Assembly (NCBI GenBank): GCA_022828595.1 | Contig: JAKGHH010000008.1 | Location: 10,335,228 to 10,399,227 of the forward strand | Origin: Nelumbo lutea | Lineage: Eukaryota; Streptophyta; Magnoliopsida; Proteales; Nelumbonaceae | Length of the DNA: 64,000 bases | Reading direction: 5' to 3' | Part shown: piece after piece, positions 13,919-24,924 of the stretch | Layout of the letters: the number at the start of each line of letters is the position of its first letter | Numbering within the stretch: the first letter of the stretch is position 1 | Position numbers and translations under genes: made by a program | The notes under the pieces: model-generated | Told to the model about the DNA's origin: nothing | Database searches by the model: none | The model's input: only the letters and a program-made list of their open reading frames with translations

Positions 13919-13929
13919 CCCAACGGCTG
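13919..13929 (+). promoter_or_regulatory. MSA-like element upstream of MYB3R
   Basis: The 11 bases cccaacggctg match the mitosis-specific activator consensus YCYAACGGYYA at 10 of 11 positions, including the AACGG core. It lies about 190 bp beyond the CT run, where a proximal promoter element would be. MSA sites are the targets of MYB3R proteins themselves, so autoregulation is possible. One short match can arise by chance. Confidence 0.35.
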
Positions 13930-14712
13930 GCCACCGGCTGCAACCGGTCAATTATCGTACCTACGTTCACCAACTCAGTCATTTTGAATTAATTTGTTGT
14001 TTTTACCGAATTCTACGAATTTACAACGTAAAACCAACGTTAAACCCATGCAACTTGGGCATGACCCAATGACCCAAGAATTTGCATTTGCTTGGTGAAT
14101 ATGGTTTTATATCTTTGGTTCATCTCCGTCACCGTAAGAATATTGCATCGGGTTGGATCTATGAACCAGATTGATAGGACCTTTATTTCTTGTAAACAAG
14201 AAGAAGAATAAAACAGGTTGTGCTTGTTGATATTGCTGCCTGAACTTCTTATTTTTTTTTTTTTTTAGCAAAGCCAGAAGTTCTCACCTAGCTAACCAAA
14301 ATTAAACTAATTAGAATAAATGAGGGTCATATTAGATTAACCGACACAACGTTGAAACTTTTATCTAATTTTAAAAATGAATTAAAATATTGATATCAAC
14401 AAATGGGTATTGATGTGTATGAATATGACCAATATTAACATAATATACTTTGTATCAGTGTGTATCATGTGTCTCCAAGATCATCGATATCTATGGTTGA
14501 GATAAGACTTGGATGATGAAAAAGAGATCAATGCACAATGCATAGGGTCGAAGAAGGACTAATTTGCATAATTTGATAATTTGAAATATGAAACACAATT
14601 TGCCCACGTGGCCTCTGATGGAAAATAAACAACATTACACTTGTCTATTGATTATAGGCCAAATGTTTAGAAAACAATAAATAAATAATATCTGGCAATA
14701 TTGAAGAAATAG

Positions 14713-14720
14713 TTTGGCGC
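14713..14720 (+). promoter_or_regulatory. E2F consensus site (TTTGGCGC)
   Basis: A perfect match to the E2F/DP consensus TTTSSCGS, about 1 kb upstream of the inferred MYB3R transcription start. E2F sites regulate cell-cycle genes. The distance and single occurrence make function uncertain. Confidence 0.25.
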
Positions 14721-14811
14721 CAGATGTGCTCTGCTATATACTAACTGTTGAATGTTTTTTTTTTTTTGGCAGCATAACTGCCGAATGATTCATTGCTATA
14801 TTGATGCAGTT

Positions 14812-15061
14812 CAATGTTTTAAAAACGGATCCGGAACCAGAACTGCTCTGGCCGGTCAGTCCGGTCTAAATGGTTTGGCCTGAGAATTAATCATCGTCCA
14901 GGTTGACTGGTCGCCGATGGTTCAACTGCCTGAGATAGCAACCAATTCAATTATTCTTAGGAAAAATATCGATTTAAGGCTAAACCAGAGCTGATATCCT
15001 GACCGCCGGTCTCCAGGCTGAACAATCCCACCATCCACATCAATTATAGTTCAAAAACCTC
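14812..15061. mobile_element. Mutator-like MITE with perfect 9-bp TSD
   Basis: A 250-bp element flanked by the identical 9-mer GATGCAGTT at 14803-14811 and 15062-15070. A 9-bp duplication is diagnostic of Mutator-superfamily insertion. The ends are CAATGTTTTAAAAACGG and, reverse-complemented, GAGGTTTTTGAAC: short, degenerate inverted termini sharing the GTTTT core. The interior is rich in CCGG/GGTC words and has a tggtttggcct block shared with the larger element at 58548-59418, so both belong to one family. There is no coding capacity. Confidence 0.8.
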
Positions 15062-15070
15062 GATGCAGTT

Positions 15071-17330
15071 AAGATCGATGCTTCTATGTTGCTTACAAAA
15101 CTATACCGTCCATACCTGATCCAGTAATCCAACGGATCTAATGGATCGGAATCGCGGGCAGATGAAACAAACGTGTATATTCATTCATCTTATGGTCGAC
15201 CCGGTTTGAGCAACTCAGACCACTTTTTTATAGTTCATCCTTGTGTCAAAGATTGTTTTTTCTTCTTTTGGGGTGATGAATGTGATCCATTCAATTTCCC
15301 CTCAAGCAAGCAAACTGTCTCGCAAGGCAGAAAGGAGGAGAGGTCTCGCTTTTATGCGGCATCCCTTTCAAATTTATGGTGCATGTATTTTGCCGTCCAA
15401 AATTCAAATATTCAACCAACACAGTACACGATAATTAATTAATTTGCCTGGTTCCACTTCCACCTGATCTCAGAAATCAGAATACTATATAACATTTGAA
15501 TCTACCTTGGACATGTGCTTTCTGAGCTGCTGAATGCTGATTGCATAAGCTTAGATCTCAGTTCAGCTTTAGCTACTCCTTCTTGAATTACTTTTTTTGC
15601 TTTTTGCTTTTTCTCCTTTTTCCTTTTTCTTTATCAACTATCAAGTATTCTGAATTATGAGGTGTGGAGCCCTTTAATCCCCAAAACAAACAAACAAACA
15701 AATGGGCATTGTTTATAGATGGCAGCATGTGGCACTTTCTACTTTTACCGTTTTGCCTTAAATGAAGGGAAAGGTATAATATATTTTATCAATGGAAGTA
15801 AGGTTGTCAATGGGGTGGCCCATCACCTCCATTAAAAAACAATTTGGTCGGACCAACTGGTATTAATTATTATAGATTATGAATTAATTTATGTTTCGAT
15901 TTAATAAATTTATTCAAATAATATTGTTGTGGAGAGACTCCACTAAATGTCTGTATATAGGGTGGCGATTCAATTCAAACTCAAATCCCCAATGGAGATG
16001 GTACATCAAAACTCAAATGTTAAAAAAATGATAACCATACAGTAAGTTATTTAGTTTGTTACACTTTATTTAAGGCCTCGTTTGGGACGGTTCCTACGTT
16101 GGTTGAGCACCTGTGTTTCTAGTAATAATTAATAAACTATTCAGAGTAATTCTCGCGTTTGGACTTTGGAACACCCATGTTGATATTTCAAATTTTCACT
16201 CAACACAGCTTAAGAGGTTTCTATGTGGGGCTCAATTCAGAATATCAGAATCTGCATCTCGAAAATTCCACTGGCTACGTTTGGTTGCATGTACATTGTA
16301 TATTTACCCTTTTTTTCGGTTTCATGAATGTAAACGTGATTTATATTTTAAATCGTTTTTGTATTCATCTTGTTTGTTTGAAATCAGTGTAAAGTGTAGG
16401 TCTATAATTAAATGTTTCAACTATCTTATGCTCTAAATGTCTTAACTTTGGTCAAAATTTTAATTATAAAAATAACATAAAATTGTATAAAAAAATTAGG
16501 TACAGCAATACTCTCCTCTCAAAGTACAAAAATGAAAAAAATGCATTTTTAATCTAATAATCATTACTTTTTTATATATCAAATAAATGTTCGGAAACAC
16601 AAACCAAAGTACATAAATACCCCAGTTAAATCTTTGCCCAAATGATTATTGTGAGGGCTCCTCAATTCTACAATGTTTAGAATTGAAAAAAGTTATTTTT
16701 ATATGCCTACCTTGGGAATGCTATAAGGAGCTATTAAAACTTTTATGATTGATGGGAAATGAGAAAGCTATCTACTTTTAAAACTCTCTTATGGTTCAGT
16801 TTAATTATTTGTGATGCATATTTTATTTGCACCGGTGTAAATGCATGAGAGTGTTAATATATTGAATGCAAATTCTGATTTACTTTTTGTTTTAGATTTG
16901 ACTTTGTCTTATTTATTTGTGAGAAATAAAATAATAAGTAAAATGATTTTTTTTTTTTGAAAAAATAACAAGTAAAATGATGTTATCCCCACCTTATATG
17001 AAAAGAGAATCTAGGTAAGAGGAGTACAATTTCTTTGAGAGTGGGGCAGGAAGTATAATGACCCACACTTTATATAAGAGAGAATTGAGATGGGAAGAAG
17101 GCAGTGCAAATTTTACACCAGTTTTTGGGATGCGAAATTTGCATTGCCAAAGAGTGCAAACGAGACACGCACACAAAAAATAAAATAAAATATAATGAAA
17201 TTCTATATCAGGTAAGGGTGCAAAAGTTGCATTTGGCTGAGATTTACACTGCAAACAAACTAGCATGATAGCTAGGAAATCTAGGTTAAGTCACAACAAA
17301 ATCTGTCAAAGTGAAATTAAAACTAGATAT
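15071..17330. other. Intergenic DNA with a partial TIR-element end
   Basis: No gene is recognised. At about 16074-16135 there is a terminus-like sequence (CTCGTTTGGGACGG, then TTGAGCACCTGTGTTTCTA) that resembles the left end of the element at 43417. A clear right end was not found. AT-rich filler and a poly(T) run near 16950 make up the rest. Confidence 0.4.
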
Positions 17331-17333
17331 TAA

Positions 17334-19306
17334 GGGGGTGTTCTATAGTGCAGATGAGAAATTGATGGGTGTGAACTAATCCACACCACACCTATGGTAA
17401 GGACCAATCCACATTGTAGGTATATGTTGATCGCCATGACTACGGGGGCACAAAAGGTGCTAAACCGATACCACAAGAACACTCGCGACAAGTCCATGAC
17501 CTGTCTCACATCCGTGATGATCTCAAAACCTGCAAAGACTTGCAATGAGCTTAACAAACCATCACAGACTTGCGATGAGCATAAAACATCATTCGTGACC
17601 CACAATGAACAATGGGTGTCGCCTGAGACTTGCGATCGTATCGCCGATCTTGTCCTTTAACACGTGGCCAATAGGAAACCCGTAAGGGGATGTAGCCTAC
17701 ACATGCCACGACAGAATTCGTAAGAGAAAGAAAAGTTTGTTTTTTAAGGATCTCGCTGAACACGTGGCAAAACCTCAATGGTGCTCCCTTAATAGCCAAC
17801 ATAAAGACAAAAAGCCCATTTCCTAATAGAAAATGTCTCTTCTTAGATCTTTCTCCTTATAACCTTGGGGTCATTTTCAATAAAAAGGGGGAATAACTCT
17901 CCTCCACATCAGACAGTACAATATAACTCTGACCTAGGGTTTTCTCACAAGGAAACTCCCCCTTCTTTCCCCACGTTCTCTCTCTTTCCCGTCGCCTTCC
18001 CCGAACCTTCAAAGACCGGACCAAACTCTATCGCCTTACCATGGCACCAACACACACCACACCACAGTCCACAACTATTCTAAATTGTGGATAAATTGTG
18101 TGGACTAGACCAGTCCTAGGGGTGTTCACGGGTCGGGTTGGGTCAGTTTATTGGAGTTTTCTCAACCGACCCGACCTGGCCGGGTTACTTGAGGTGGAAA
18201 CCGAAACCGACCCACTGATAGGCCAAATTGACCTGGTCGGTTTGAGTCGGGTTGGGTCGATTTCGGTTTTGCTCCTATACAAAAGGACACCTAATTGAAT
18301 TCTAATTGTAATTGCCTAATGGGTTGCCTATTTGGTGTAAAAGATTATAGAAAGTTAGAAACTATGATAGATTGCCTATTCTAATTGTAATTGCCTAATG
18401 GGCCTTCTAGTTCTAGTAGAAGACTAGTTATAGTTAAGTAGGAAACTACTCAAACTAGGAACTACTGAACTAGTAGAAGACTAGTTCGGTTCGGGTCGGG
18501 TTGGTTTTGATTTTCACACAAGAAAACCAAAATCGACCCGATATATCGATTTATATATTTGCCCAACCCGAAACCGACCGATACTGATGAAAACCCGACC
18601 GACTCGGGTTGGGTCAGTCCGGGTTGGTCGGTTTGGTCGGGTTGGGCATTCTTATGAACAGCCCTGACCAGTCCACACCCACAGTGGTGTTCTGTAGGTG
18701 TGGTGTAGACAGTCTACAGCGCACTTTTTTATTCCATGTATCTTATATACATTTTATGGGAGATCTACACTGTTGATCAAAAATGTCTAAATTTGACATT
18801 TTATATGCTAAATAAATTGAAAAAAAAGGCATCAATATGTAGACAACAATTGCATTTTTAAGTAATTAAAAATATTATTTTAAATATTAAAAAAGATAAA
18901 AAATATATATTATTTTATTAATAAAAATATTAAAATTTAATATTTAAATAATGAAAAAAGAGTTGAGAAGGTGAATCGTCAGACTTATGCTAGAATTAAC
19001 ATTAAAAATTACTATTTTATTAATAAAATATTAAAAATTTAAAATTTAAAAATTATTAAAACATTAAATAAAATGAGAGTAATTTGACCAATGAAATGCA
19101 GGTGCATTACACTAAAACCTTCCCACAAACTGTCCACACTATAGTGTGGACCATCCACGAGAAAATATTATGGACGATAAATTGGGTGTGGCCCGTCCCT
19201 GTGCACACTATGTTGTGGACGGGAACCGTTCACACATAGCAAAACACCATATCTTATCGTAGACGGGACAGTTATCCACGATATTTACACACTATCGAAT
19301 GCCACC
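17334..19306. mobile_element. Harbinger-like MITE/non-autonomous element, interrupted
   Basis: Flanked by TAA at 17331-17333 and 19307-19309. The termini are inverted: GGGGGTGTTCTATAGTG on the left and GGTGGCATTCGATAGTG on the right when reverse-complemented. A 3-bp TAA/TTA duplication with such ends fits the PIF/Harbinger group. The element is long because a hAT MITE (18117-18666) has inserted into it. The part at about 17420-18060 differs in composition and may be another insertion. No transposase is visible. Confidence 0.7.
18117..18666. mobile_element. hAT-type MITE nested in the Harbinger-like element
   Basis: A 550-bp element with a perfect 8-bp target duplication ACCAGTCC at 18109-18116 and 18667-18674. 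The termini are TAGGGGTGTTCA and, reverse-complemented, CAGGGCTGTTCA, with the YAGGG start expected of hAT elements. The interior has many gggtcggg/ccgaccc words and two copies of a ctaattgtaattgcctaatggg segment. No ORF of transposase type. Confidence 0.85.
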
Positions 19307-19309
19307 TAA

Positions 19310-20162
19310 ATTTGTATATTCTCATTTCGATATTAAAACTATGCTAGCCTCTTAATTAGCAAAAAAAACATTGGAATCTTTAATTTGAAGATTTATCTCA
19401 GACTTTGGTTCTAATTTCTGTAAGTGAGTTTGTAAGTGAGCTTTGCCAAAACTAGTATTGAAGTTTAGATCAATTGGTTGAGTTGTAAAGATTCATCAAC
19501 TTTCAATTTGATTGTTTTCCTGTTCCTTTATTCTTAGGTGTTGGGCATGATATATTCACAAAATAAAGTTCTAACTTCTAAAGACTCCCTTATATAGAGA
19601 GATGAGAGGAGGGTTTGTTAAGCAAGTTTAGTGTTAGAGCTCCACAAAACTTAACCCACATTTTTAACCACCTTGGTTTATATAAAACTTACAAGTCAAA
19701 AATAACTCAAGAAGTGCTCAGTTCATGGTTGGGTTTATGTGTCAGACACTCCAAATTTTGTGATTCATTTCCATTTCTTAGACACTCCAAATCTTGTATG
19801 TTCAACCAAGGATATTGATAGTAAACTTGTGATACAAAATCATTATCTATATAATTTTTTCAAGTACCAAATCACATACAAAAGTTTTTTTTTTTTTTTG
19901 GGCCGCATGATACAAAATACAACCAACATGGTTCAAGACACCAACTTTCATATTGACAAACGATTAAGCTCAATTTTTTTCAACCCCAACACCAAGTTTT
20001 CTTTTAACTACCAACCAAACTCCACCTTAATCCACCATTTGTTTGCTTTAGGTTTCCGTTTACAATTTATAATTGTTTTTTTATACAATCTATAATTTTC
20101 TATATTTTCTTTCTTCATCATTACCTTATTTTTTTTATTGAAAAAAACCAATATATCCATTT
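19310..20162. other. Intergenic AT-rich DNA
   Basis: No gene, RNA or clear mobile element is recognised. Short ORFs here lack any family motif. Confidence 0.4.
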
Positions 20163-20165
20163 TTA

Positions 20166-20529
20166 GGCTGCATTTGGAATCAGTGTAAAACATCATCGAT
20201 GTAAAAATACACCGATGACATTTTAAACTGAACCATGAAACTAACCATTGCTTTTTGAAAATAGCGATGGGTGGAAGAGTGTAAAGTTTTACATCGATAA
20301 AATTGATGTAGTTTTTACATCAATTATCGATGTAAAACTTTAGAGCTGATAAGGTTTTACATCGGTTATCAACATAAAACTCCATTCCATCTAAACATAC
20401 GCAAAACTGGATCGGAATTGAGTTTTACATCGATAATAATTACACCATCTTTCCAAACGCCAACAAATTAAACCAAACCGATGTAAATTTTACATCGATT
20501 CTTGATTTACATTGCATCCAAATACAGCC
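20166..20529. mobile_element. Tourist-like MITE (TTA target duplication)
   Basis: A 364-bp element flanked by TTA at 20163-20165 and 20530-20532. Terminal inverted repeats begin GGCTGCATTTGGAATCAGTG on the left and GGCTGTATTTGGATGCAATG on the right (reverse-complemented). The interior repeats the words acatcgatgtaaa and ttttacatcg on both strands, giving strong secondary structure. These are the features of PIF/Harbinger-derived MITEs. Confidence 0.9.
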
Positions 20530-21318
20530 TTAAAAATTAGAGATGCAACTTAAATGGACTAAATGGGCCGTCCAAGCAGTGTAAATTATTAATTAGTACA
20601 GTCCAAGTTATGCCCTACAAAAATCATATATAAAGATCATTGAGTTAAACATTATAGCTGCCATCATGTGTTTATAATTTAACAATGGACCAAAATGAAG
20701 GAATGGCTAAATAAGTTTAATGTAATTAATGGACCCCATGTAGTTGAGAAAAGGCTTAGATGATGATATGAAGCTATCATCTTAACATCAATCTTAAAAT
20801 CACATGAACCATGCATTGTTCTTCTTTCTTCACTTCATAACGATCATTTATTTCACCTTTATTGTAAAGGTTTATTTTTCAATAGTGGTTCATCCATAAT
20901 AATAATTAACTTTACTTTATTTTTAATTATTTAAATTTCTTTTTTTTTTTTAATATCATCATAATGAGTGTGAATCAACTTCCACACTTGATATTTCATC
21001 ATTAATTCATTATAGCCTAGGTAGGTCAATCACATCCTCATAGTAAGGTCAATTATTGATTAATTAGAACACCGAAAGCTCTAGAACTGTTAATAATGGG
21101 AATTAATGAGTGAGACTGAGAAATCCATCAGTATAGACACACTAGGTTATAATGTTGGGTGGGATACCACGAAACTCTGAGTGTTTTTCCATGTTTGCCA
21201 ATAATTGACAATTCTTCACTGGAATCTTAACGCATGAAGCACCATTGCATTAAATTTTTTCAGTAGAATAAGAAAATAAAAACATATTCATTGTTGGATT
21301 ATGCTACTTAGCATTTTA

Positions 21319-21447
21319 GGCTATGTTTGATTTGAAGGAAAAGGTAGGGAAATGAAGGGAAATGTAAGAAAATTTATATAAGATTTGTAAAGGTTTCCCT
21401 ACATTTTCCTTCCTTTCCCTATCTTTTCCTTCAAACCAAACATAACA
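21319..21447. mobile_element. Short hairpin MITE, copy 1
   Basis: A 129-bp element flanked by TTA on both sides. Almost the whole element folds on itself: the left arm GGCTATGTTTGATTTGAAGG pairs with the right arm (reverse-complement TGTTATGTTTGGTTTGAAGG). A sister copy lies at 29399-29527. Confidence 0.85.
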
Positions 21448-21896
21448 TTAGTAATGGTTAATTCGGATAGGTCTGAGTTAACATTTTACACTGTTTTGGG
21501 CTTGGGCATCAAGCAGCCAGATCCATTCAAATTTTGATAAAAGTCCAACTCAAGCCTGTCCAAGTTGCACCCCTACTTTCAAATACATCACAATATATGA
21601 GCGGAAATTATATAATTTTGCTGATGAAGCAATTGTTTTTATTTCCAAAAAACAAAACCAATCATGTTGTCTAACACCTCGTATGTGTACAAACATTTCT
21701 AAGGAGTTAATGTAAATAATATCATTTTGAATCTCCTATCCACATGTCACTATAGCTGTACATTGGGAACATTTCCTGTATTTGTATGTTACCATTCATG
21801 GGTAGATGTTCCCAATGTACATCTGTAATGTCATGTTGGTAGCTGTGGGTAGGATATCTAAATTGAAATAATACAATTAAGTATACGCGGTTTTAT

Positions 21897-22062
21897 GTGT
21901 GGGGGACATTGATTGGTGTAATGGTAAAATTTCTGACTGACAAGTGTGAGATGGAAGATTTGAGTCTGAGAGCAGTCACTTTGGACAAAGAAATGCTAAG
22001 GGTTAATACCCCTCCTAAGACCCCTGATAGTTGGGATGAACAATGGGTAATATCCTTTTTAA
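21897..22062 (+). mobile_element. Au-type SINE remnant
   Basis: The 5' part has tRNA-like internal promoter words: an A-box-like tggtgtaatggtaa near 21914 and a degenerate B-box gatttgagtct near 21957. The 3' part resembles the conserved body of plant Au SINEs: cctcctaagacccctga, then a caatgggtaat block and a cctttttaa end. The copy is diverged. Recognition rests on remembered family structure rather than on an alignment. Confidence 0.6.
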
Positions 22063-22095
22063 TACACATTATTTTTTGGTAGGGAGAGGTTAAGT

Positions 22096-22463
22096 CTTCA
22101 TTTGGGAAGAGTGCGAACACAAACGTGTTCAGTGCAAATAAAGCGTTTAGAAAAACAAATACGTATACAAGGTTTTGCATTGGATGTATTTATATTTATA
22201 CTCTTCCCAAATGGAGCATTAGGCTCAGTTTAAAAGGAGTACAAATAAAAATATGCAGAATACAAAACCTTGTATTATTCTATACATATTTGCACAGAGC
22301 AAAACCTGATACAAATACAAATATGTACAGAGGAAATACATACAAAATACAAAGTTTAATACCCCACATATTTATATTTGTGATTTTGAAAAAATACAAA
22401 TACAAATATATACAATACAAATACATACAAAATACATGATTTTGCACTCCTTCCAAACTAAAC
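22096..22463. mobile_element. Cluster of two AT-rich inverted-repeat MITEs
   Basis: The first unit (about 22096-22218) is bounded by CATTTGGGAAGAGTGCG and its inverted form (ctcttcccaaatg). The second (about 22219-22463) runs from CAGTTTAAAAGGAGTACAAA to the inverted gcactccttccaaactaaac. The interiors are built of tacaaatac-type words. Related ends recur near 22985-23110 and 26150-26200, so this is a family that inserts in or next to itself. Confidence 0.6.
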
Positions 22464-24478
22464 TTAATTCAATTTTATACTATTGTTCTCTCCCCAAACT
22501 GAGCCTGTTTTTAGATTTGAAATATATGATCATCATCAGTTAAATGGTCAGTAATGAACTAAATTACTAAAATTTAATAACTGACTTGTGGATTAAAACA
22601 TCCACTCGGTGGTCGGTGCAGTATAGCAACAAATGTTTAATCACTGTATTTTTAACTCAAAAAATTACTGTGTTTTAAATATTTTTTATTAAAAATAGGT
22701 ATAAATTAATGTTTTTTTTAATGGCTATAAATTAATGTTATAAGACTCAGACTGAAAAAAAAAAAAATCATAAAGCTCATTCAGATCTCAGACCATGAGA
22801 ATAATCAAATAACTGGGTCCCAGAAAGGTCACTGGGTCACTGTTTTCAGCCATGCAGTCTAACCTGAGCCTGACAAAACTGCTATAAATAAAAACAAATT
22901 AAAATGTTGAGTTAAAGAAAAAGTAAGAGACAGAAGATTATGCGATGCCATAATTTTGTTATATGCATTGATAATAAAATTTATAAGGCTTAATTTAAAA
23001 AGAGTAAATATATACGGTACAAATACATAAGGTTTTACACTCTACATATTTCTATTAAACTCAGTTTCGAAGAGTGCAACAACCTATTGTATTAAACTCA
23101 GTCTCCGATTTATTGGAAAAGTTACATCAAGCTTGGGCCTTTAGACCAAGTCCATAATTTTCAACCCAATCCTATCCAAGTTGCACCTCTCAAATCCCCA
23201 ATGTTCAATTAGCTCGGATAGGCTTTGTGCTGACTGAAGTCAAACTCTTTGCTTGCACCCTTACCCTCGATACCTAATAATTACTATAACAATTAGGTTG
23301 TGTTTGATTTGACCAAAAGTGAGAAATAAACAGGCTGAGCCCATTTAAATTTTGACAAAACTTTCAATCCAAACCCACCACCCAAGACCCAAGTTGCGCC
23401 CCACAAGGATCAAACGAGGCAGAGAGACAAGAGTATAACGAGGATGAATAATCTTGACTGGCATAAAAAAATAAAAATAAAAAAAATAAAAGGAATTAAT
23501 CGTGAATGCTAAGATTTGGATTGTTTTGATTAATCTTGTTCAAGAAACGAACAGAGCCATTAAAACAAGTGTATCGTTTAGCAAAAGATATGATATGATA
23601 CAGGTATATTTGAACCTTGGCTGTAAGTCTGTAATTCCATGAATAAGCTTTTTCATTTGAACTTTGTTTTATTATTTTATTAGTTTTCTATTTCTTGTAA
23701 ATTTGCATTGCTGAAACGTCCACTCTAGAGAAAATAATCCCACTTCTTTGAAATTTGAATCACTTATTGAAGGTTATTTGTGGTGGTTGATCGGATAAAG
23801 GCAGTTGAGCCTTGGTCCATTTTGTTGGTCAGTTTGACTGCATAACCATGAAAATGATCTTGGGCCTTCGATTTCGTACATGAGCCTATTAATGGACTTT
23901 CACTTAGTCCTAAGCCCGCAAGCACTTAAATTACACCACATGAGCCCAACAATGCTGCAATAATCGAACCCAGTCGTGCCAGTCAGACCAGGCTAGCCCA
24001 GCAGAGAGGCACCCTGACAAGTTGCATTGACCCTGCAATAGATGAAATGCTCCCAATGTGCTTGTGGGGCACCCTCTGTGGGGCGCCAATTTAGATCACA
24101 TCACATCCCACAAGTTATTCCTACATCTTTACCTAAGCGATTTTATAACTGTGCATTGCGAATATCTCTTGTCATTTATGAAAAATGATCCCAAATACAT
24201 TGGGTAGAGATAGAATAATTTGTGGGAAGCAGATCCAGAGTGATCCCCATTCCCCAACACAATTACCTTGTTAGTGAGTGAATTGGGATCTATTCCTCAC
24301 GGAATGCATCTTATACGGAATTACAGACCTCACAGCCCCATCTTGCTTACTGTGTATTGGTAACATCTCCCCATGAATAATAATACAAAGGATGGAGATA
24401 TTCCTAATGCACAGTGGGATGAGGCTATGAGTTCATTGTGAGATGCGCTCTGTGTGAAGTAGATCCAATCTCTGAGTA
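22464..24478. other. Intergenic DNA with decayed MITE pieces
   Basis: No gene is recognised. Segments near 22985-23110 resemble the second MITE of the preceding cluster (agagtaaatatatacgg, tttacactc). The rest is unassigned AT-rich sequence. Confidence 0.4.
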
Positions 24479-24924
24479 TATGTTTGGCATCGATGCTGCA
24501 GATGAAGCACCGTTTTATCTTCTGATGTATGGATTGAAAGCACCATTTTCTAAGAAAATAATGTCTTTTTTTTTTTTCTGGAATCGTTGTTGTCAGGTAG
24601 GATATTTCTTGGAGTAATAACTTTTTCTATTTGGTACACATGTTTTAGGAAACGTTTCCGGCACTGGTACCCATTATCTAGTGCCACATCATTACCACCT
24701 CACATCCCTGTTGGCAACAATTAGCTGTAGCTCCAGGAAACACTAAATTTAACGTTACTCTAGGCCATAACTTCCTGATTTCCATGGCATGGCTTGAAAT
24801 ATCATTTTTATGAAAAAATGATTTCAAACAAATCCCTATTTCATGAAGCATCATTTTTTCGACGTGGCACTAATATGGTGCCGTTTTCTGAAGGAACGGC
24901 AACGATGCCAAACAAACGATCATT
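24479..24924. mobile_element. Inverted-repeat MITE (GTTTGGCATCG ends)
   Basis: The left end ATATGTTTGGCATCGATGC matches the right end read in reverse complement, TTTGTTTGGCATCGTTGCC. Internal inverted words include tcatttttatgaaaaaatga. The target duplication is not clear, so limits are approximate. Confidence 0.6.

Noticed and set aside
13900..13925. B-box-like ttcgaatcccc suggesting a tRNA gene
   Set aside because: No A box or acceptor-stem pairing at the right spacing was found.
17394..17660. Plus-strand ORF of 88 codons
   Set aside because: It lies inside a non-autonomous TIR element and has no transposase or other family motif.
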